Below are positions 39,503 to 48,959 of a DNA stretch of 64,000 nucleotides, piece by piece. A model generated the notes under the pieces. The model was not told the DNA's origin and did no database searches. It worked only from the letters and a program-made list of their open reading frames with translations. This stretch comes from Alteriqipengyuania halimionae (GTDB lineage Bacteria > Pseudomonadota > Alphaproteobacteria > Sphingomonadales > Sphingomonadaceae): NCBI RefSeq assembly GCF_009827575.1, contig NZ_WTYR01000001.1:1823501-1887500 (forward strand), written 5' to 3'. The translations under genes and the position numbers were made by a program. Positions within the stretch are counted from its first letter, which is position 1. The number at the start of each line of letters is the position of its first letter.

Positions 39503-40983
39503 GCCTGAGACGCCCCCCTTCCGCTCCGCCGCGCGCGGTCGTCGATATCGGGTCGAACACCGTGCGCATGGTCGTGTACGGCAATCCGGCGCGCGCGCCC
39601 GAAGTGCTGCACAACGAAAAGACCGTCGCCCGGCTCGGCCGCGATCTGTCGACCACCGGGCTGATCCCCGACGAGGCCGCCGAGAGCGCGCTGGTGCATT
39701 TGCGCCGCTACGCCCGGCTGGCCGAGGAATTGCGGATCGTCGATATCGAGACGGTCGCCACGGCAGCGGTGCGCGATGCGGAGAATGGCGATGCGTTTCT
39801 CGCCAAGGTGCGCGAGCTTGGCTTCACCCCGCGCCTGCTGAGCGGCAAGGAAGAAGCGCGCGCCAGTGCGGCAGGCGTCGCGGGTGCGTTCCCCGACGCG
39901 AACGGGATCGTCGCCGATCTGGGTGGCGGCAGTCTCGAGCTGGTCGAGATCGAAGCCGGGGTGCCCGAAGGCGGCACCACACTGCCACTCGGCACGCTGC
40001 GGCTGGGCCAATTGCCCGACGGTGCGGATCGTCATCGTGCGATCGCCGAGATCGTGGGCGATGCATCGTTCGCACCCCAGCCGGGCGGCACGCTTTACCT
40101 CGTCGGCGGCACCTTGCGCGCGCTCGGACAGCTGATGATGGCCGATCAGGGCAAACCGCTCGAAGACCCGCATGGCTTCACCATTCCCGCCGAGTCGGCT
40201 CGCGAAATCGCCGGACGGATTGCGTCGCGCGAGTCGGGCGACTTTCCCGGCATCGATACGATTTCATCCTCGCGTGTACCGCTGGTCGGTGATGCAGCAA
40301 CCCTGCTCGACGTGCTGATCGAGGCCTATCGTCACGAGCGGCTTGTGTTCTCCGCCTGGGGCCTGCGAGAAGGACTGCTGATGCAGCGTCTCTCCCCGCA
40401 CAAGGCAAAGCAGGATCCGCTGATCTCGGGCGTCACCGATTTCGTCGCACGGTATGGCGTCGACGCACAGACCGGGGCGATGATCGCAGGCTGGATTTCG
40501 CAGCTTCCCGGCCCGCGCCGCGAAGGCAATGAACGCCTGCGCCTCGTCGCCGCTCTGCTCGCACTCGCGACCCAGCGAATCGAACCCAATCTGCGTCGGC
40601 GCCATGCATTCGACTGGGTGATGCACAAGCGCTGGATCGGCCTCGCGCCCCTCGAACGCGCGAAAATCGCCGCGGCGTTGCTCGCGCAGACCGGCCGCTC
40701 CAAAATGCCCAAGGAACTCGACACGCTCGCCGATGCGGACGAGCTGGCCGAAGGCGTCGCCTGGGGCTTGGCTATCCGGCTGTTGCGCCGCCTTGCCAGC
40801 GCCTCGCTGACCTCGCTCGCGGGAACGACGCTCGAAGTCACCGACGACGAGGTTTCGCTGACCCTCGTCAATGGCGCCAGCGCACTGTGCAGTCCGGGCA
40901 CCGAGGAGGATTTGTCCGCCCTCGCCGCGCACCTCGATCGCACGCCAGTGATCAACGGCCGCGCCATCGGCGATCATCGTTAA
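39499..40983 (+). CDS. ppx: exopolyphosphatase / Ppx-GppA phosphatase
   Basis: The 494-residue protein of the actin-like ATPase superfamily releases terminal phosphate from polyphosphate or hydrolyses pppGpp. VVDIGSNTVRMVVY and ADLGGGSLELVE are the two phosphate loops, and a helical C-terminal HD-like region follows. The start overlaps the ppk1 stop, so the two opposing activities are coupled. Which of Ppx or GppA activity dominates cannot be told from sequence. Confidence 0.92.
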   Translation: MSLRRPPSAPPRAVVDIGSNTVRMVVYGNPARAPEVLHNEKTVARLGRDLSTTGLIPDEAAESALVHLRRYARLAEELRIVDIETVATAAVRDAENGDAFLAKVRELGFTPRLLSGKEEARASAAGVAGAFPDANGIVADLGGGSLELVEIEAGVPEGGTTLPLGTLRLGQLPDGADRHRAIAEIVGDASFAPQPGGTLYLVGGTLRALGQLMMADQGKPLEDPHGFTIPAESAREIAGRIASRESGDFPGIDTISSSRVPLVGDAATLLDVLIEAYRHERLVFSAWGLREGLLMQRLSPHKAKQDPLISGVTDFVARYGVDAQTGAMIAGWISQLPGPRREGNERLRLVAALLALATQRIEPNLRRRHAFDWVMHKRWIGLAPLERAKIAAALLAQTGRSKMPKELDTLADADELAEGVAWGLAIRLLRRLASASLTSLAGTTLEVTDDEVSLTLVNGASALCSPGTEEDLSALAAHLDRTPVINGRAIGDHR

Positions 40984-41124
40984 AGCCTTATTCAGCGCCT
41001 TCGGGCGAGGTTCGACAAGGGAATCGTGAAAAATCGGAACCTGCGCCATTCGGGCGAAGGAAAATTGTCACGCGCGCGTCATATGATATGGTCATGCGCG
41101 TCGGGACTGGAGGGTTTACGCGAC

Positions 41125-41748
41125 ATGGGATTCGCGCCGCTACATATCGGGCAGAGCAATCGGTCGCGGGGCATCTTGCGCGGAGCCGCGCTGCTGTGCG
41201 CGCTGCTGGCGAGTCCCGCTGCCGCCGACGTGCTCGAGATCGGCAGCGAAGGCCATGCCTGGAAAGCGGGCGGCCCGGTGCAGACCGGCGAATACGCCCC
41301 GCCGCCCGGCATCCCGGAAGAACAGTTCGAGGCGGTGCTCGACCAGGTGCCCTACACGGTGCCCGAATATTACCGCGCCCATGTCGCCGGGCTGGCGATC
41401 AAGTACCAACTCGCCCCGGCGCTGATTGATGCGCTGGTGTGGCAGGAAAGCCGCTGGCGGCATGATGCGATCTCGCCCGTCGGCGCGCGCGGCCTTGCCC
41501 AGCTGATGCCTTATACTGCGCGCGAAATGGGGGTCGACATCAACGACCCGATGCAGAATCTCGAGGGCGGTGCGCGGTATCTGCGGATCCAGCTCAATCG
41601 TTTCGAAGGCAATCTCTCGCTCGCTCTGGCCGCCTACAATTGCGGGCCTGAACGCGTTGCGCGGATCAACGGCATTCCCGCAATTCGCGAGACTCAATTG
41701 TATGTTTCGTCCATAATGGGACGCCTTGCCGCCCAATCCCGGAGTTGA
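41125..41748 (+). CDS. VirB1-like lytic transglycosylase (SLT domain)
   Basis: The 207-residue protein has a signal peptide (LLCALLASPAAADV) and a C-terminal SLT domain. The domain has the catalytic Glu in WQESRWRHDAISPVGARG (two adjoining blocks), the GLAQLMPYTA motif and AAYNCGPERV. It should open peptidoglycan for assembly of the secretion channel encoded just downstream. The start at 41125 has GGAGGG upstream, although the frame is open 33 codons earlier. A weak promoter-like TTGTCA-N16-TATGGT lies at 41065-41092. Confidence 0.88.
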   Translation: MGFAPLHIGQSNRSRGILRGAALLCALLASPAAADVLEIGSEGHAWKAGGPVQTGEYAPPPGIPEEQFEAVLDQVPYTVPEYYRAHVAGLAIKYQLAPALIDALVWQESRWRHDAISPVGARGLAQLMPYTAREMGVDINDPMQNLEGGARYLRIQLNRFEGNLSLALAAYNCGPERVARINGIPAIRETQLYVSSIMGRLAAQSRS

Positions 41749-41755
41749 GATACAC

Positions 41756-42049
41756 GTGAAAATCTCCCGCATTTCCGCCGCGCTCGCAGCGCTCCTGTTC
41801 CCCACCGCCGCGTTCGCGCAGGATCCCGCCGGTTCGGGTCCGATCGTCGGCGCGCTGAGCTGGATGCAGGGCACGCTACTCGGCACGGTGGCGACCACAG
41901 TTGCGGTGATCGCCGTCGCCGCGGTCGGCTTCATGATGCTGACGGGCCGGATGAACTGGCGTTTCGGCGCGACGGTGATCCTGGGCACCTTCATCCTGTT
42001 CGGTGCGGCCTCGATCGTCGGCGGCATTCAGGCTGCGGCGGGCGGCTGA
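41756..42049 (+). CDS. virB2: type IV secretion pilin, TrbC/VirB2 family
   Basis: The 97-residue protein has a signal peptide ending AAFAQ and two hydrophobic segments separated by a short basic loop (MLTGRMNWRFG), the fold of VirB2/TrbC pilins. The start is GTG at 41756, 7 bp after the VirB1 stop. In the complex it would form the pilus or the inner-membrane pilin pool. Confidence 0.88.
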   Translation: MKISRISAALAALLFPTAAFAQDPAGSGPIVGALSWMQGTLLGTVATTVAVIAVAAVGFMMLTGRMNWRFGATVILGTFILFGAASIVGGIQAAAGG

Positions 42050-42053
42050 TCTT

Positions 42054-42338
42054 ATGACCGACCTCGTCCGCTCTCCCGTCCATCGCGCGCTCACGCGGCC
42101 GCAGATGTTCATGGGCGTGACGTTCAATTATTTCATCATCAACGCGGTCGTAACGCTCGAGGCGTTCCTCATCACCAAGAGCGCGTGGGTGATCCTGGTC
42201 GCGGTGGTGATGCACGTGATCGGCTATTTCGCCTGCCTGCGCGAACCGCGCGTGTTCGACCTGTGGCTGACCAAGGTGAGCAAGTGCCCGCGGGTCAAGA
42301 ACTGGAAGCGCTGGGGCTGCAACAGCTACGCCCCCTGA
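42054..42338 (+). CDS. virB3: type IV secretion protein VirB3
   Basis: The 94-residue inner-membrane protein begins with LVRSPVHRALTRPQMFMGV, the family signature, and has two transmembrane segments (about residues 20-60). It lies 4 bp after virB2. VirB3 partners the VirB4 ATPase in the inner-membrane complex. Confidence 0.9.
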   Translation: MTDLVRSPVHRALTRPQMFMGVTFNYFIINAVVTLEAFLITKSAWVILVAVVMHVIGYFACLREPRVFDLWLTKVSKCPRVKNWKRWGCNSYAP

Positions 42339-42384
42339 CAATGCGTCCCCTGACAATATGCCTGTGGGCGTTCGGAGTGTTTCA

Positions 42385-44805
42385 ATGAGCAAGTGGATCG
42401 GAGCGGCAGCCTGGAGCGCGAAGGAAGCGCCCGTGGGCGAGCGCCTGCCCTATCTGCGGCTTGAGGACGGCGAGACCGTGCTGTTGCGCGATGGGGCCAT
42501 GATGATGGCGATCCAGGTCCCCGGCCTGTTGTTCGAAACGGAGGACAGCGCCGCGCTGAACGCCCATGCCGCCACACGCGAAGTGGTGCTGCGCTCGACC
42601 CTCGATGCGCGCTTCGTGCTCTATCACCACGTCATCCGCCGCCGGGTCGACGTCGCGCTCGATGCGACCTTCGACGATCCGATTTCGGCCCATATAGATC
42701 GCCGCCATCGCCAGCTCCTGTCGGGCGGCAAGCTGTTCGTGAACGACCAGTTCATCACCCTGATCCGCCGCCCCGCGCGCGGCAAGGCGGGCTGGGCCGA
42801 ACGCGCCAGCCGCGCATGGAAGCGCAGCGGCAAGCGCGAAGCCGTCGCCGATCCGAAAGAACAGCGCGCGCTGCGCGCCGCCGCCACCGGCCTCGTCGCC
42901 GCGCTCCAGCAATATGGAGCGCGCATCCTTAGCGATTATCGCGGGCCGAGCGGGCACACCAATTCCGAACCGCTCGAATTGCTCAGCGCGCTCTACAATG
43001 GCGAGATGCGCCCGGTGCGCCGCCCCGAAGACCACGCCGATATCGGCCACATGCTGCCCTATCGCCGCGCCAGCTTCGGCCTCGATGCGATGGAATTGCG
43101 CGGCGCCGGCGGGGTCGATTTCGCCTCGATGCTGAGCCTCAAGGAGTATCCCGAGGCGACGGCGCCGGGCCTGCTCGACAATCTGCTGCGCCTGCCGTTC
43201 GAGATGACGGTGAGCGAGAGCTTCGCCCCCAATGAGCGCCAGACCGCGCGCGAGCGGATGGATCTTGCGATCCGCCGCCTGCGTTCGGCCGACGAGGAAG
43301 CGGCGAGCGAGCGGGCCGAGATGCTCAGCGCGCGCGACCAGTTGGGCGCAGGCTCGGTCGGTTTCGGCGACCATCATTTCTCGGTGCTGGTGAAAGCGCC
43401 GGACCTCAACGAACTCGACGAGGCCAGCGCGGCAGTCGGCGCGGCACTGGCCGATACCGGCGCGATCGCGGTGCGCGAGGACACCAATCTCGAACCCGCC
43501 TTCTGGGCGCAGTTCCCTGGGAACGAGCAGTATATCGTCCGCCGCGCGCTGATCTCGACCGCGAACATGGCGGGCTTCGGCAGCCTGCACGGCTTCGCGC
43601 TGGGGCGGGCGGAGAACAATCACTGGGGCGATGCGGTGGCGCTGCTGCAGACCACCAGCTCGACCCCGTTCTTCTTCAATTTCCATGCCGGCGACCTGGG
43701 CAATTTCTCGGTCATCGGCCCGTCGGGTTCGGGCAAGACCGTGGTGATGAATTTCCTCGCCGCGCAGGCGCAGAAATTCTCGCCGCGCACGATCCTGTTC
43801 GACAAGGATCGCGGCGCGGAGATCTTCATTCGCGGGATCGGTGGGCGTTACGACCGAATCAGCCCGGGCGAGCCGACCGGGTTCAACCCGCTGGCCCTGC
43901 CCGATAACGCCGCCAACAAGGCATTTCTGCGCGATTGGCTCGCGGTGATGCTCAATGCCGAAGGGCCCGAGGAACTCGGCACGATCGCGCACGCGGTCGA
44001 TGCCACCTACGAAAACGATCCGCGCCTGCGCCGCTTGCGCCACTTCCGCGAATTGCTGTCGGGCTCGCGCCGTCCCCAGCCGGGCGACCTCGCCGATCGT
44101 CTGTCGGCCTGGATCGAAGACGGCGAGCACGCCTGGCTGTTCGACAATGAGCGCGACCTGATCGATCTCGACCGCCGCGTGCTCGGCTTCGACATGACCG
44201 CACTGCTCGAAAGCCCGCGCCTGCGCACGCCGGTGATGATGTATCTGTTCCACCGGATCGAGGAACGGCTCGACGGCGAACCGACCATGATCCTGATCGA
44301 CGAGGGCTGGAAAGCACTCGACGACGAAGTCTTCGCCGCGCGCATCCGCGATTGGCTCAAGACGCTGCGGAAACGCAATGCGCTGGTCGGCTTCGCCACG
44401 CAAAGCGCGCGCGACGCGCTCGATTCCAAGATCGCGACCGCGCTGGTCGAGCAGACCGCGACGCTGGTCTTCACCCCCAATCCGCGTGCCCGGGCGGAGG
44501 ATTATTCCGAAGGCTTTGGCCTGACCGATCACGAACTCGCGCTGATCCGCACCCTGCCCGCGCACAGCCGCTGCTTCCTGGTCCGCCAGCCCAATGCGAG
44601 CGTGGTGGTCCGCCTCGACCTCGGCGGCGCACCCGAAGTGCTGACCGTGCTGTCCGGCCGCGAAGCCTCGGTCCGCAAGCTCGACCAGATCCGCGCCGAA
44701 GTGGGGGACGAACCCGCCGCCTGGTATCCACGCCTGACCGGCGATGCCTGGCCGGGCGACGCGGGTGTCGCGCATGAGGGCGATATGCCCGAGGCCGCCG
44801 AATGA
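42385..44805 (+). CDS. virB4: type IV secretion ATPase VirB4 (CagE/TrbE family)
   Basis: The 806-residue ATPase powers assembly and substrate movement. The N-terminal CagE/TrbE domain (about residues 1-400) precedes a P-loop ATPase domain with Walker A GPSGSGKT (Lys451) and Walker B ILIDEGWKAL. The length is normal for VirB4. The start follows GGAGTG. The stop overlaps virB6 by four bases. Confidence 0.95.
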   Translation: MSKWIGAAAWSAKEAPVGERLPYLRLEDGETVLLRDGAMMMAIQVPGLLFETEDSAALNAHAATREVVLRSTLDARFVLYHHVIRRRVDVALDATFDDPISAHIDRRHRQLLSGGKLFVNDQFITLIRRPARGKAGWAERASRAWKRSGKREAVADPKEQRALRAAATGLVAALQQYGARILSDYRGPSGHTNSEPLELLSALYNGEMRPVRRPEDHADIGHMLPYRRASFGLDAMELRGAGGVDFASMLSLKEYPEATAPGLLDNLLRLPFEMTVSESFAPNERQTARERMDLAIRRLRSADEEAASERAEMLSARDQLGAGSVGFGDHHFSVLVKAPDLNELDEASAAVGAALADTGAIAVREDTNLEPAFWAQFPGNEQYIVRRALISTANMAGFGSLHGFALGRAENNHWGDAVALLQTTSSTPFFFNFHAGDLGNFSVIGPSGSGKTVVMNFLAAQAQKFSPRTILFDKDRGAEIFIRGIGGRYDRISPGEPTGFNPLALPDNAANKAFLRDWLAVMLNAEGPEELGTIAHAVDATYENDPRLRRLRHFRELLSGSRRPQPGDLADRLSAWIEDGEHAWLFDNERDLIDLDRRVLGFDMTALLESPRLRTPVMMYLFHRIEERLDGEPTMILIDEGWKALDDEVFAARIRDWLKTLRKRNALVGFATQSARDALDSKIATALVEQTATLVFTPNPRARAEDYSEGFGLTDHELALIRTLPAHSRCFLVRQPNASVVVRLDLGGAPEVLTVLSGREASVRKLDQIRAEVGDEPAAWYPRLTGDAWPGDAGVAHEGDMPEAAE

Positions 44806-46001
44806 CGCCCGGCGCAACCTCCGTGGCTGCATCGCGGTGCGATCTCTATACCGACGGCGTCGCGGGCGGTCTCGCCGCGACCCTGCGCGGGGTGGATTGC
44901 GTCGCGGGCGAGATGGCGCAAGCCGCCTTCGCGCGCCTGCTCGGCCCCGACGGGCAGTTGATGCCGGCACTGACGATCTTCTTCACGCTGTTCATCGCGC
45001 TGTTCGGGCTGGCCTTGATGACCGGGCGCACACGGGTCGGCATCGCGCAGCTTACGCCGCGCTTTGCGACATTGTTCCTCGTCATCCTGCTGACATCGAG
45101 CTGGCTCGCCTTCTCCTCGATCGTCTGGAACCTGTTCGTTCTCTCGCCCGATTACCTCGCCAGCGTGATCACCGGATCGGATGGCTCCGCCACCGCGACC
45201 TTCGCGCAGAAGATCGACATCACCTTCGCCACGATCGGTCAGATCGCAGGCCAGGGTGGCGAATCGCAGGATATCTCCGTGTTCTCTCCCACCGGGCTGC
45301 TGTGGCTCGGCGGCACGCTGCTGCTGCTCGGCACGGTCGGCGTGCTGGTAACGGCCAAGATCGCGCTCGCTGTGCTGGTCGCGCTCGGCCCGCTGTTCGT
45401 GCCGTTCGTTCTGTTCCAGGGGACTCGCGGGCTTTTCGTGGGCTGGCTCAAGGGGCTGACCATGCTCGCACTGGCGCCGCTGTTCGCAGTGCTGGCAGGC
45501 GGCGTGATGCTCGAACTGGCGGTGCCGGTGATTTCCAGTCTCGCCACCCAGCAGGGCAATATCGACCCGCGCGCCGCGATGGCGTTTTTCCTGATCGGCG
45601 CCGTCCATGTCGCCCTGATGGTGCTGGTGATCAAGGTCTCGGGCACGATGGTATCGGGCTGGACCGTGTTCGGCCTGGCCCGCGATCGCAGCGAGAGCCG
45701 CACCATCGTCACCACCACGACGACCGGATCGTCCACCCAGCCGCGCGAACCAGCCGCAGCGCAAGCCGCTGCCGCCAGTGCCAGCGCCGCCAGCCGCGCG
45801 CGCATGCCCGCTGCGATCCTCGCCGCCAATGCTGCCAACGATGGCGGCGGCGTATCGACCCGCAGCGAAATCCGCACCGTGACCGAACGCGCCGCGGGCG
45901 TTGCTGCCGGCACGGGCACGGGCGGTCCTTCACGCACACACGGGATCGGCAGCCGCTTTCGCGCGCCGTCCACCGCAAGCAAACCGGAGATGATACGATG
46001 A
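44802..46001 (+). CDS. virB6: type IV secretion polytopic membrane protein VirB6/TrbL
   Basis: The 399-residue protein has about six hydrophobic segments between residues 55 and 290. A low-complexity Ala/Thr/Ser-rich C-terminal tail (about 300-399) follows, a usual VirB6 layout. It includes the GLFVGWLKGLTMLALAP central region. Start and stop overlap both neighbours by four bases. Confidence 0.87.
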   Translation: MTPGATSVAASRCDLYTDGVAGGLAATLRGVDCVAGEMAQAAFARLLGPDGQLMPALTIFFTLFIALFGLALMTGRTRVGIAQLTPRFATLFLVILLTSSWLAFSSIVWNLFVLSPDYLASVITGSDGSATATFAQKIDITFATIGQIAGQGGESQDISVFSPTGLLWLGGTLLLLGTVGVLVTAKIALAVLVALGPLFVPFVLFQGTRGLFVGWLKGLTMLALAPLFAVLAGGVMLELAVPVISSLATQQGNIDPRAAMAFFLIGAVHVALMVLVIKVSGTMVSGWTVFGLARDRSESRTIVTTTTTGSSTQPREPAAAQAAAASASAASRARMPAAILAANAANDGGGVSTRSEIRTVTERAAGVAAGTGTGGPSRTHGIGSRFRAPSTASKPEMIR

Positions 46002-46759
46002 TGCGGGTGGTCGCAGCCCTGCTGCTGGCGCTGGTCGCGCTTCCCCCTGCCCTGTCGCCGAGCCCGGCGCAGGCGCAGGATCCGCGCCTGGTCGAAATCT
46101 ATTACGACGAAGGCCGCGTGGTCCGTCTGGAAGGACGCACCAATGTCCAGGCGATGATCGTGTTCGGCGAGGACGAAACGATCGAGAATATCGGCATCGG
46201 CGATTCCAACAGCTGGCAGGTCACGCCCAACAAGCGCGCCGACCGCGTGTTTGTGAAGCCGCTGTCCGAAATCGCGATGACCAATATGACCGTGGTGACC
46301 AACAAGCGCACCTATCTGTTCGACCTCGTCAGCAATCCGCGCAACCCGCCGGTCTATATGCTGCGCTTCGTCTATCCCGACGAACCCGAAGAGGAAGCGG
46401 AGGACGCGGGCCCCGCGCCGTCCGCCAGCGCGGCCGAACTCGCAGCGGCGAACGATCCCTATGCGGTGGTCGACCCCGCAACGCTCAACACGCTGTGGTC
46501 GCGCCGCGGCGACGAGACGCTGATGCCCGAGCGGATCTACAACGATGACGAGGCGACATTCATCGCCTGGAATGCCGAGCAGCCGATCCCCGCGATCCTG
46601 CTGCGCAACGATCAGGGCGAGGAAGGCCCGGCCAATTACACTCTGCGCGGCGAGACCATCGTGGTCGAAGGGGTGCCACCGCTGATCGTGCTGCGCAATG
46701 GCGAGGAAATGGCAGAACTGTTCTACGCCGGGCCGCCGCGCGAAGGGAGTGAACGCTGA
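45998..46759 (+). CDS. virB9: type IV secretion outer-membrane core protein VirB9/TrbG
   Basis: The 253-residue protein has a signal peptide (cleavage near AQAQ, residue 27), an N-terminal VirB9/CagX domain (residues 30-130) and an acidic linker. The C-terminal beta-sandwich domain has the NYTLRGETIVVEGVPPLIVLRNG segment. It would join VirB10 in the core channel. A VirB7 lipoprotein that normally stabilises it is not seen nearby. Confidence 0.9.
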   Translation: MMRVVAALLLALVALPPALSPSPAQAQDPRLVEIYYDEGRVVRLEGRTNVQAMIVFGEDETIENIGIGDSNSWQVTPNKRADRVFVKPLSEIAMTNMTVVTNKRTYLFDLVSNPRNPPVYMLRFVYPDEPEEEAEDAGPAPSASAAELAAANDPYAVVDPATLNTLWSRRGDETLMPERIYNDDEATFIAWNAEQPIPAILLRNDQGEEGPANYTLRGETIVVEGVPPLIVLRNGEEMAELFYAGPPREGSER

Positions 46760-47898
46760 TGCTGGGATCGAGCGACAAGGTGAGCGCGACGGAGGCCGAT
46801 GTCGATCCGCGCGACGAAATGGACATGGAGGACGCGGACCTCGCCAGCCGCAATGCCTTTCCTGCCGTCACGCAGCGCAAGGGCGCGAGCGACGGGCTGG
46901 GTCTGGCTGCCGGGATCGCCGGGATCGGCCTGCTTGGCGCGGTCGTGTTCTGGAGCCTCAACAACGCGCGCACCAATCAGGACGATCAGGCGGTCGGCGG
47001 AGGCCAGGCGCAGCAACAGCCCGCGCCTGGGCCCGCCACAGCCGCATCTCCCGCTCCCGTCGGGGCCGACCAGCAAACCGCGCAGGCGGCCCCCACGGCA
47101 CCGCCCGCTGTGGCTTCGGTTCCAGCCTATACCAGCCCCTCGCCCGGCATTCCTGCCCCGGTCGGCCCGGTCGGCAATCCCTATTCTTCGCCCACGGTCG
47201 TCTATGACGGTGGCGGACGCGCGCCCGGCGCGGCAGGCGGAGGCGCGGGCGATACACCGCCGTCGGTACCGGCCGCCCCGGGTGGCGGCAGCGCCGGCGA
47301 TTTCGCCGCACGGATCGGCGGCGTCGGTGGCGGGCCCACCCGTGCCGCACGTTCGATCGACCCATCCACCACCGTCGCGCAGGGCACGCTGATCCCGGCC
47401 ATACTCGAAACCGCGATCAACACCGATGTGCCGGGCTATGTCCGCGCCGTGGTGAGCAAGGATGTGCGCAGCTTCGATGGCAAGCGCGTGCTCGTCCCGC
47501 GTGGATCGCGCCTCGTTGGCCAGTATCAGAGCGGGGTCCAGGCCGGACAGAAACGCGCCTATGTGATCTGGACGCGCTTGCTGCGGCCCGACGGCATCTC
47601 GGTCGATATCGCTTCGCCCGGCACCGGCTTCGACGGAACGACCGGGCTCGCGGGCGATGTCGACAATAAGTTCTTCCAGCGCTTCGGTTCGGCGCTGCTC
47701 CTGTCTGTCATCGGCGGCTTGACCGCGGTGGCCGGCGGCGGTGCAGGCGTGGTGCTTGGCGGCGGACAGAGTGCGGCTGCTGCGGCGCTTCAGCAGGACG
47801 GCCAGATCGGCCCGACCATTCGCGTCAAGCAAGGTGAACCGATCCGCGTCTTCACCGCGCGCGACCTCGATTTCACCGGCGTCCCGGCGGGCCGCTGA
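46759..47898 (+). CDS. virB10: type IV secretion core protein VirB10/TrbI
   Basis: The 379-residue protein has a cytoplasmic N-terminus, one transmembrane helix (about residues 47-66) and a long Pro/Ala/Gly-rich periplasmic linker (about 70-190). The conserved TrbI domain begins ILETAINTDVPGYVRAVV and includes the GSRLVGQY and antenna-helix regions. It spans both membranes in the core complex. Its start overlaps the last base of virB9. Confidence 0.92.
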   Translation: MLGSSDKVSATEADVDPRDEMDMEDADLASRNAFPAVTQRKGASDGLGLAAGIAGIGLLGAVVFWSLNNARTNQDDQAVGGGQAQQQPAPGPATAASPAPVGADQQTAQAAPTAPPAVASVPAYTSPSPGIPAPVGPVGNPYSSPTVVYDGGGRAPGAAGGGAGDTPPSVPAAPGGGSAGDFAARIGGVGGGPTRAARSIDPSTTVAQGTLIPAILETAINTDVPGYVRAVVSKDVRSFDGKRVLVPRGSRLVGQYQSGVQAGQKRAYVIWTRLLRPDGISVDIASPGTGFDGTTGLAGDVDNKFFQRFGSALLLSVIGGLTAVAGGGAGVVLGGGQSAAAAALQQDGQIGPTIRVKQGEPIRVFTARDLDFTGVPAGR

Positions 47899-47902
47899 TC
47901 CG

Positions 47903-48952
47903 ATGGACGCCGCGCCCCCCGCACTCGCGACGGATAGCGACGACGCCCCGGCCATCCCGGCCGAGGCGCACAGCGTCTATCTCGATGCCTATCTGGCACC
48001 GTTTCGCGAATGGCTGGATCGCGACACCGTCACCGAAATCATCGTCAACCGCCCCGGAGAGGTGTGGATCGAAGATGCGGCTCAGCCGGGCCCGATGCGC
48101 AAGCTCGACGCGCCCGAAATCGGCGATCGGCTGGTCCAGCGGCTGGCCGAACAGGTCGCTCGCGTCTCCCACCAGGGCATCAATCGCGAGCATCCGCTGC
48201 TCGGTGCGACTCTTCCGGCCAAGGGAGGCGAAGGCGGCGCGCGTATCCAGTTCTGCGGCCCGCCCGCAGCGCGCAAGCACTGGTGCATGGCGATCCGCCG
48301 CCATCGCCAGCTCGACCTTCCGCTCGACGCCTATGATCGCGGCCCGCTGGCCAAGCCCATCGAACCGGACTTTCCCGATCCGCAGGAAGCCCCGATCGAC
48401 TTCCTCCGCGCCGCGATCGGGGCGCGCAAGACAATCCTCGTTTCTGGCGGCACCTCGACCGGCAAGACCACCTTTCTCAACGCCATGCTCGGCGAGATCC
48501 CTGGCGAGGAACGCGTGATCCTGGTCGAAGACACACCAGAATTGCGTTTGCCGGGCGAAAACGGCGTCGGCCTCGTCGCGGTCAAGGGCGAGCTCGGCGA
48601 AGCCAAGGTGACGGCCAACGAATTGCTGCAGGCGGCACTGCGGCTCCGCCCGGACAGGATCGTGCTGGGCGAATTGCGCGGAGCGGAAAGCGTCTCGTTC
48701 CTGCGCGCGATCAACACTGGCCACCCGGGCAGTTTCTCTACCGTCCACGCCAATTCGGTGCGCGGCGCACTCGAACAATTGTCGCTGATGGTGATGCAGA
48801 CCGGGATCGGCCTGTCGCGGCAGGACACGCTCGAATACGCCGCTTCGGTCATCGACGTGATCGTCCAGCTCGACCGGGCCGACGGCAAGCGCGGCATATC
48901 CGCGATCGCCAAGTCGCGCGACCTGGTGGAGCTCGCCGGCGCACCGGCCTGA
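47903..48952 (+). CDS. virB11: type IV secretion traffic ATPase VirB11
   Basis: The 349-residue hexameric ATPase has Walker A GGTSTGKTT (Lys188), the acidic Asp box ILVEDTPEL, LRLRPDRIVLGELRG (Walker B) and the His box NTGHPGSFSTVHANS. It is the last gene of the operon and lies 4 bp after virB10. The next gene converges 7 bp away. No VirD4 coupling protein gene follows. Confidence 0.94.
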   Translation: MDAAPPALATDSDDAPAIPAEAHSVYLDAYLAPFREWLDRDTVTEIIVNRPGEVWIEDAAQPGPMRKLDAPEIGDRLVQRLAEQVARVSHQGINREHPLLGATLPAKGGEGGARIQFCGPPAARKHWCMAIRRHRQLDLPLDAYDRGPLAKPIEPDFPDPQEAPIDFLRAAIGARKTILVSGGTSTGKTTFLNAMLGEIPGEERVILVEDTPELRLPGENGVGLVAVKGELGEAKVTANELLQAALRLRPDRIVLGELRGAESVSFLRAINTGHPGSFSTVHANSVRGALEQLSLMVMQTGIGLSRQDTLEYAASVIDVIVQLDRADGKRGISAIAKSRDLVELAGAPA

Positions 48953-48959
48953 CCCGTCT

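Noticed and set aside
42382..44970. Long open frame antisense to virB4
   Set aside because: The plus frame carries both Walker motifs and family signatures. The antisense frame is Arg/Ala/Gly-rich noise typical of high-GC shadows.
41125..48952. Integrative conjugative element
   Set aside because: No integrase, relaxase, coupling protein, attachment repeats or flanking tRNA were seen around the virB genes, and the flanks are housekeeping genes.
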